Shown piece after piece: positions 61,040-64,000 of a stretch of 64,000 nucleotides of DNA. The notes beneath the pieces were generated by a model, which saw only the letters and a list, made by a program, of their open reading frames with translations, was not told the DNA's origin and did no database searches. The translations under genes and the position numbers were made by a program. Source of the stretch: Haematobacter genomosp. 1. GTDB lineage: Bacteria > Pseudomonadota > Alphaproteobacteria > Rhodobacterales > Rhodobacteraceae. The stretch is from positions 1-64,000 of the forward strand of contig NZ_NIPW01000005.1 in assembly GCF_002196855.1 (NCBI RefSeq), written 5' to 3'. Numbering within the stretch: the stretch's first letter is position 1; every line of letters begins with the position of its first letter.

Positions 61040-61642
61040 ATGACCGGCACACTCGAGGATGGCTATACCCCCGTGCCGAAAGGCAAGCTGGCGACAGTGG
61101 TGACCTGGCTGGAGATGACGTCCCCTCCTCCCGTCGCGTCGCCGGACTGGCCGCAGGGCGTCACGTTCCAGAAGATCGCCCCGCCCGCTCCTGCCGAGTA
61201 CCGCACGCTGTTCCGGGCGATCGGGCAGAACCTGCTGTGGGTGTCCCGGCTGAAGATGCCGGACGAAACGCTGGCAGCCACGCTCTCCCACCCGGAGGTG
61301 GAGCTGTTCCACCTGCTGCGGGACGGTGTGCCGATCGGGCTGGTGGAGCTGAACTTCCGCACGCCGGGTGTTTGCGAACTGGCCTTCTTCGGACTGGTGG
61401 AGGGGGAAACCGGCCGCGGTCTTGGCAAGCCGATGATGCGCGCGGCGCTCACCGCCGCCTGGTCGCACCCGGTGAGCAAGGTGTGGCTGCACACCTGCCA
61501 TTTCGACCATCCCTCCGCTCTGGCCTTTTATCAGCGGATGGGGTTCCGGCCCGTGGAGATCCGGGTCGAGGTGCTCGACGATCCACGCCTGTCCGGCCTG
61601 CTGCCCCGCGAAGCCGCCCCGCAGGTTCCCCTGATCGACTGA
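61040..61642 (+). CDS. GNAT-family N-acetyltransferase
   Basis: 200 residues. The acetyl-CoA loop reads ETGRGLGKPMMRAALTAAW, after the beta-strand ELAFFGLVEG, and the C-terminal motif is HPSALAFYQRMGFRPVE. ATG at 61040 after GGAGCA is preferred to the GTG three bases earlier. It stands alone, 128 bases from the divergent transaminase start, with the GntR gene 57 bases downstream. Substrate unknown. Confidence 0.87.
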   Translation: MTGTLEDGYTPVPKGKLATVVTWLEMTSPPPVASPDWPQGVTFQKIAPPAPAEYRTLFRAIGQNLLWVSRLKMPDETLAATLSHPEVELFHLLRDGVPIGLVELNFRTPGVCELAFFGLVEGETGRGLGKPMMRAALTAAWSHPVSKVWLHTCHFDHPSALAFYQRMGFRPVEIRVEVLDDPRLSGLLPREAAPQVPLID

Positions 61643-61699
61643 TGCCTTTTCACGACGCACGCGCTCGGTTAGGACCGGAAGCGCGATGTGGAGGACGAC

Positions 61700-62332
61700 A
61701 TGGCCAGCGAGGAAGCAAAGGGCGCGCCGGACATGCTTGTCCGTGCCATCATCCGTGCGATCTATGATGGCGACCTTGTCATGGGGCAGCGATTGGTAGA
61801 GGCGCAGGTGATGGCGCGCCACGGTGTCAGCCGCTCCACCGTGCGGGAGGCGTTTCGCCGCCTCGCCGCCGAAGGGGTGGTCGATATCGTGCTGCACAAG
61901 GGCGCGACCATCCGCCGCCCCGGTCAGGAGGAGATGATCGACCTTCTCCGCGTCACGGAGGCGCTGGTGGGCCTGAACGCCCGCCTGGCGGCCGAGCGGA
62001 TGAGCGATCCCGGCATCCGTCTTGCTTTTGCCGAGGAGACGGCCGCGATGCTGGATGCTGCTCCCGACAGCGAGGGCGTGGATTATGCGCGACTCAGGAC
62101 GCGCTTCCACCGCGCGTTGCTTCGGGCGGGCGGCAGCGTCGAACTGGGGCGTAGCCTGCCGAAGCTGCAACTCCATCTCATTCGCGCCTACACCGCCATT
62201 CCGCGCGCGGCGCATGTGTCGTCCTACCGCGCGATACGGGAGGCCGTGCTCTCGGGAAATGGCGAAGCCGCGGAGGAGGCGGGGCGGCGGCATGTGGGCC
62301 TGCTGATCGACGCCGTGCGCGCCGGGGCATGA
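61700..62332 (+). CDS. GntR-family transcriptional regulator (FadR/FCD type)
   Basis: 210 residues. N-terminal winged HTH: LVRAIIRAIYDGDLVMGQRLVEAQVMARHGVSRSTVREAFRRLAAEGVVDIVLHKGATI (about 12-70), then an all-helical FCD ligand domain with metal-ligand-like RLRTRFHRALLRAGGS. The ATG at 61700 follows GGAGGAC. Could act on nearby transaminase or acetyltransferase genes, but no operator was recognised. Confidence 0.87.
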   Translation: MASEEAKGAPDMLVRAIIRAIYDGDLVMGQRLVEAQVMARHGVSRSTVREAFRRLAAEGVVDIVLHKGATIRRPGQEEMIDLLRVTEALVGLNARLAAERMSDPGIRLAFAEETAAMLDAAPDSEGVDYARLRTRFHRALLRAGGSVELGRSLPKLQLHLIRAYTAIPRAAHVSSYRAIREAVLSGNGEAAEEAGRRHVGLLIDAVRAGA

Positions 62333-62413
62333 AGGCGTAAAACCCGGCTAAAGGGCGGATTGCCGTCTTCTGCCCGCTGCGTCAGTGTCGGGGCAGGAGA
62401 GAGGGACATACCA

Positions 62414-63694
62414 ATGCCGGAACTGGCCGACCATCCGCTTCGCCGTACTTTGAGCGATGAGCTGCATGCGCGGCCCTCGCCCCCTGTGCCGGTGCCGGCG
62501 GAGGCATTCTACATCGCGCTGACGCCTGCAAGCCCCATCGGCCCGCGTGACCGGACAGCCGAACGGGCCCATCTTGCCGAATTGCTGGCCCGGTACGACC
62601 TGCCCGCCCCGCCGCCCGGTGCGACCCATTTCACCGGCCAGATCGGCGATGCGGTGCTGAAGTGGGAAAGCCATGCCGAGGTATTCAGTTATACCGTCAT
62701 CATGCCGCGGCTCGGGGCCGTGCCCTTTTCGCCAGAGGCCTTGATACCGGCCGAGTGGTTGGCGTCGGCCCCAGGGCTGCGTCTCGTTTCCGCCTGCTTC
62801 CGGGTGGAGGAGATGCCGGAGACGGAGGCCGCGCTTTCCCAGAAGCTCTCGAACTGGTTTGTGGCCGAGAGCCTTGCCGCCGCGCGGGTGATCGACCGTC
62901 ATGCCGTGGCGGCCAGCGATTTCCGCCTGGATGAGGCAGGCCATACACGCTTTGCGCTTTTCGTGGAGCATGGCACCGGGCCGCGACGTGTGGGGCGGTT
63001 GCTGCAGCGCCTGTGCGAGATCGAACTCTATGCCACCCTCTCGCTTCTGGGTTTTGCGGCGGCGCAGCGGATCGCGGCCCCGATGGCGGAGATCGACGCG
63101 CGGCTCACCGCCATCGTCTCCGGCCTTGCCACGGGCGGGACGAGCGCAGAGGAAACGCTGGGGCAGCTACTCTCCGTGTCGTCCGAGCTGGAAGGGCTGA
63201 TCGCGGGCGAAAGCTTCCGCTTCGGCGCGACGGGCGCTTATGAGGCGATCGTTCATCATCGGGTGACTGCGCTTCGCGAGGAGCGGATACCCGGCTACCA
63301 GACTTTCGCGGAGTTCATGCAGCGTCGTTATGACCCGGCCATGCGTACGGCGCGTTCGGCAGAAAGGCGGCTGACCTCCATGGCGGATCGCGCGGAGCGG
63401 GCGGGTGACCTGCTGCGCACGCGGGTGGATGTCGGCCGTTCCGCGCAGAGCCAGGCCCTGCTTGCCAGCATGGACCGCCGCTCGGATCAGCAACTGCGCC
63501 TGCAGCACACCGTGGAGGGTCTGTCCATCGCCGCCATCAGCTATTACGCGGTGAGCCTCGCCTCATATCTCCTGCTGCCCTTCGCCGAGATGTGGCATCT
63601 GCCAAAATCCCTGCTGACGGCAGGGCTGGTGCCGGTCATCATGTTGGGTGTGGCCCTGATGCTTCGTCGCATCAGGGCCGGTTTTCACGACTGA
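62414..63694 (+). CDS. DUF3422 family membrane protein
   Basis: 426 residues. Opening HPLRRTLSDELHARPSPPVPVPA and central LFVEHGTGPRRVGRLLQRLCEIELYATLSLLGF are diagnostic of DUF3422 (PF11902). A coiled-coil region (about 320-370) precedes two C-terminal hydrophobic segments (GLSIAAISYYAVSLASYLLL and LLTAGLVPVIMLGVALML), like the CorA-type end arrangement. Function unknown; the domain is common in proteobacteria, often near metal or redox genes. Start at 62414 after GAGAGAGGGAC. Confidence 0.9.
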   Translation: MPELADHPLRRTLSDELHARPSPPVPVPAEAFYIALTPASPIGPRDRTAERAHLAELLARYDLPAPPPGATHFTGQIGDAVLKWESHAEVFSYTVIMPRLGAVPFSPEALIPAEWLASAPGLRLVSACFRVEEMPETEAALSQKLSNWFVAESLAAARVIDRHAVAASDFRLDEAGHTRFALFVEHGTGPRRVGRLLQRLCEIELYATLSLLGFAAAQRIAAPMAEIDARLTAIVSGLATGGTSAEETLGQLLSVSSELEGLIAGESFRFGATGAYEAIVHHRVTALREERIPGYQTFAEFMQRRYDPAMRTARSAERRLTSMADRAERAGDLLRTRVDVGRSAQSQALLASMDRRSDQQLRLQHTVEGLSIAAISYYAVSLASYLLLPFAEMWHLPKSLLTAGLVPVIMLGVALMLRRIRAGFHD

Positions 63695-63699
63695 AGATC

Positions 63700-64000
63700 T
63701 CAATCGGCGGGCTTGCGGAACACGACCAGCTTGGCGGTGAGCACCTGTACCTCCTCACCCTTCTGGTTGAGCGTCCGGCTTCTCAAGGTGATCATTCCAC
63801 GATCCGGTCGCGACCGGGACGGTGCGACGTCAAGCACTTCGGATTCCACATGAAGCACGTCGCCGGGACGGGTCGCCTGCGGCCAGCGTATCTCGCCGCC
63901 CGCGCCGATGATCCCCCCTGCGAGCGGTGCCCCGCCGCCGACGAGGAGCCGCATCGTGACAGCCGCGGTATGCCATCCGCTCGCCGCCAGCCCGCCGAAA
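63700..64000 (-). CDS. MaoC-family dehydratase (3' part, continues past the window)
   Basis: The visible C-terminal 99 or so residues read FGGLAASGWHTAAVTMRLLV then IGAGGEIRWPQATRPGDVLHVESEV, a hot-dog fold enoyl-hydratase/MaoC domain. The true start lies beyond base 64000. The conserved IGAGGEIRWPQPVRPGD pattern is typical of (R)-hydratase-like MaoC proteins acting on enoyl-CoA or mesaconyl-type substrates. Converges on the DUF3422 gene with five bases between stops. Confidence 0.85.
   Translation of the reverse strand, partial: FGGLAASGWHTAAVTMRLLVGGGAPLAGGIIGAGGEIRWPQATRPGDVLHVESEVLDVAPSRSRPDRGMITLRSRTLNQKGEEVQVLTAKLVVFRKPAD

Noticed and set aside
1-64000. tRNA or rRNA genes
   Set aside because: I looked for T-loop and anticodon patterns and rRNA signatures in gaps and saw none. 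A covariance search would settle it.

Overview
The window is GC-rich (by eye roughly two thirds G+C), densely coded on both strands, and looks like the chromosome of a Rhodobacteraceae-type alphaproteobacterium. Supporting signs are the glcB-glcDEF glycolate block under an IclR regulator, a cydDCAB-cydX operon, Tat-exported IorAB-type molybdoenzymes, a Roseobacter/Paracoccus-style class III aminotransferase, and frequent ATGA/TGATG overlaps. I place it at family level only. No rRNA or tRNA gene was recognised.

Layout. 1-800: no gene; a strongly decayed CRISPR-like repeat series. 0.8-3.4 kb: metNIQ methionine importer. 3.8-8.7 kb: amino-acid permease and universal stress protein, an Lrp/AsnC regulator, then arginase and ornithine cyclodeaminase (arginine to ornithine to proline). 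8.7-14 kb (minus strand): AI-2E type permease, a shortened Hsp70-like ATPase and a complete sulfonate/nitrate-type ABC importer. 14.2-19.1 kb: a medium-chain oxidoreductase and a BisC-type molybdoenzyme embedded in repeat-rich DNA: three diverged copies of a 150-180 bp inverted-repeat element, a 12-bp tandem repeat and a 7-bp tandem repeat. 19.2-27.7 kb: IclR regulator divergent from malate synthase G, glycolate oxidase GlcDEF and an aminotransferase, which together turn glycolate into malate. 27.8-28.5 kb: Phd/PIN toxin-antitoxin pair. 28.5-36.5 kb: HxlR regulator and NAD(P)-binding protein, an old-yellow-enzyme/N-methylproline demethylase-like flavoprotein with an SDR, a drug-efflux MFS and a GH3 glycosidase. 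36.5-49.6 kb: a respiratory block: IorBA plus triheme cytochrome c, cytochrome bd oxidase with its CydDC exporter and a 41-residue CydX, and a membrane PQQ glucose dehydrogenase preceded by TetR and a perfect 10-bp-arm operator. 49.7-56.1 kb: BASS transporter, MhqD/MhqO-like esterase and ring-cleaving dioxygenase divergent from a LysR regulator, isochorismatase-like hydrolase, small GNAT and a 3-hydroxyacyl-CoA/carnitine dehydrogenase. 56.2-64 kb: soluble PAS hybrid histidine kinase, IMPACT-family protein, a likely pyridoxamine-pyruvate transaminase, GNAT, GntR, DUF3422 and the 3' part of a MaoC dehydratase.

The genes are mostly small catabolic or respiratory modules, each with its own adjacent regulator. 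For six of these regulators a palindromic or half-site operator candidate can be read directly beside the target. The most unusual sequence is in the non-coding parts: the CRISPR-like fossil at the left edge and the miniature inverted-repeat family around the BisC gene, one copy of which supplies the stop codon of the upstream oxidoreductase. Among proteins, the Hsp70-like ATPase appears to have lost about 25-30 residues of its nucleotide-binding domain.
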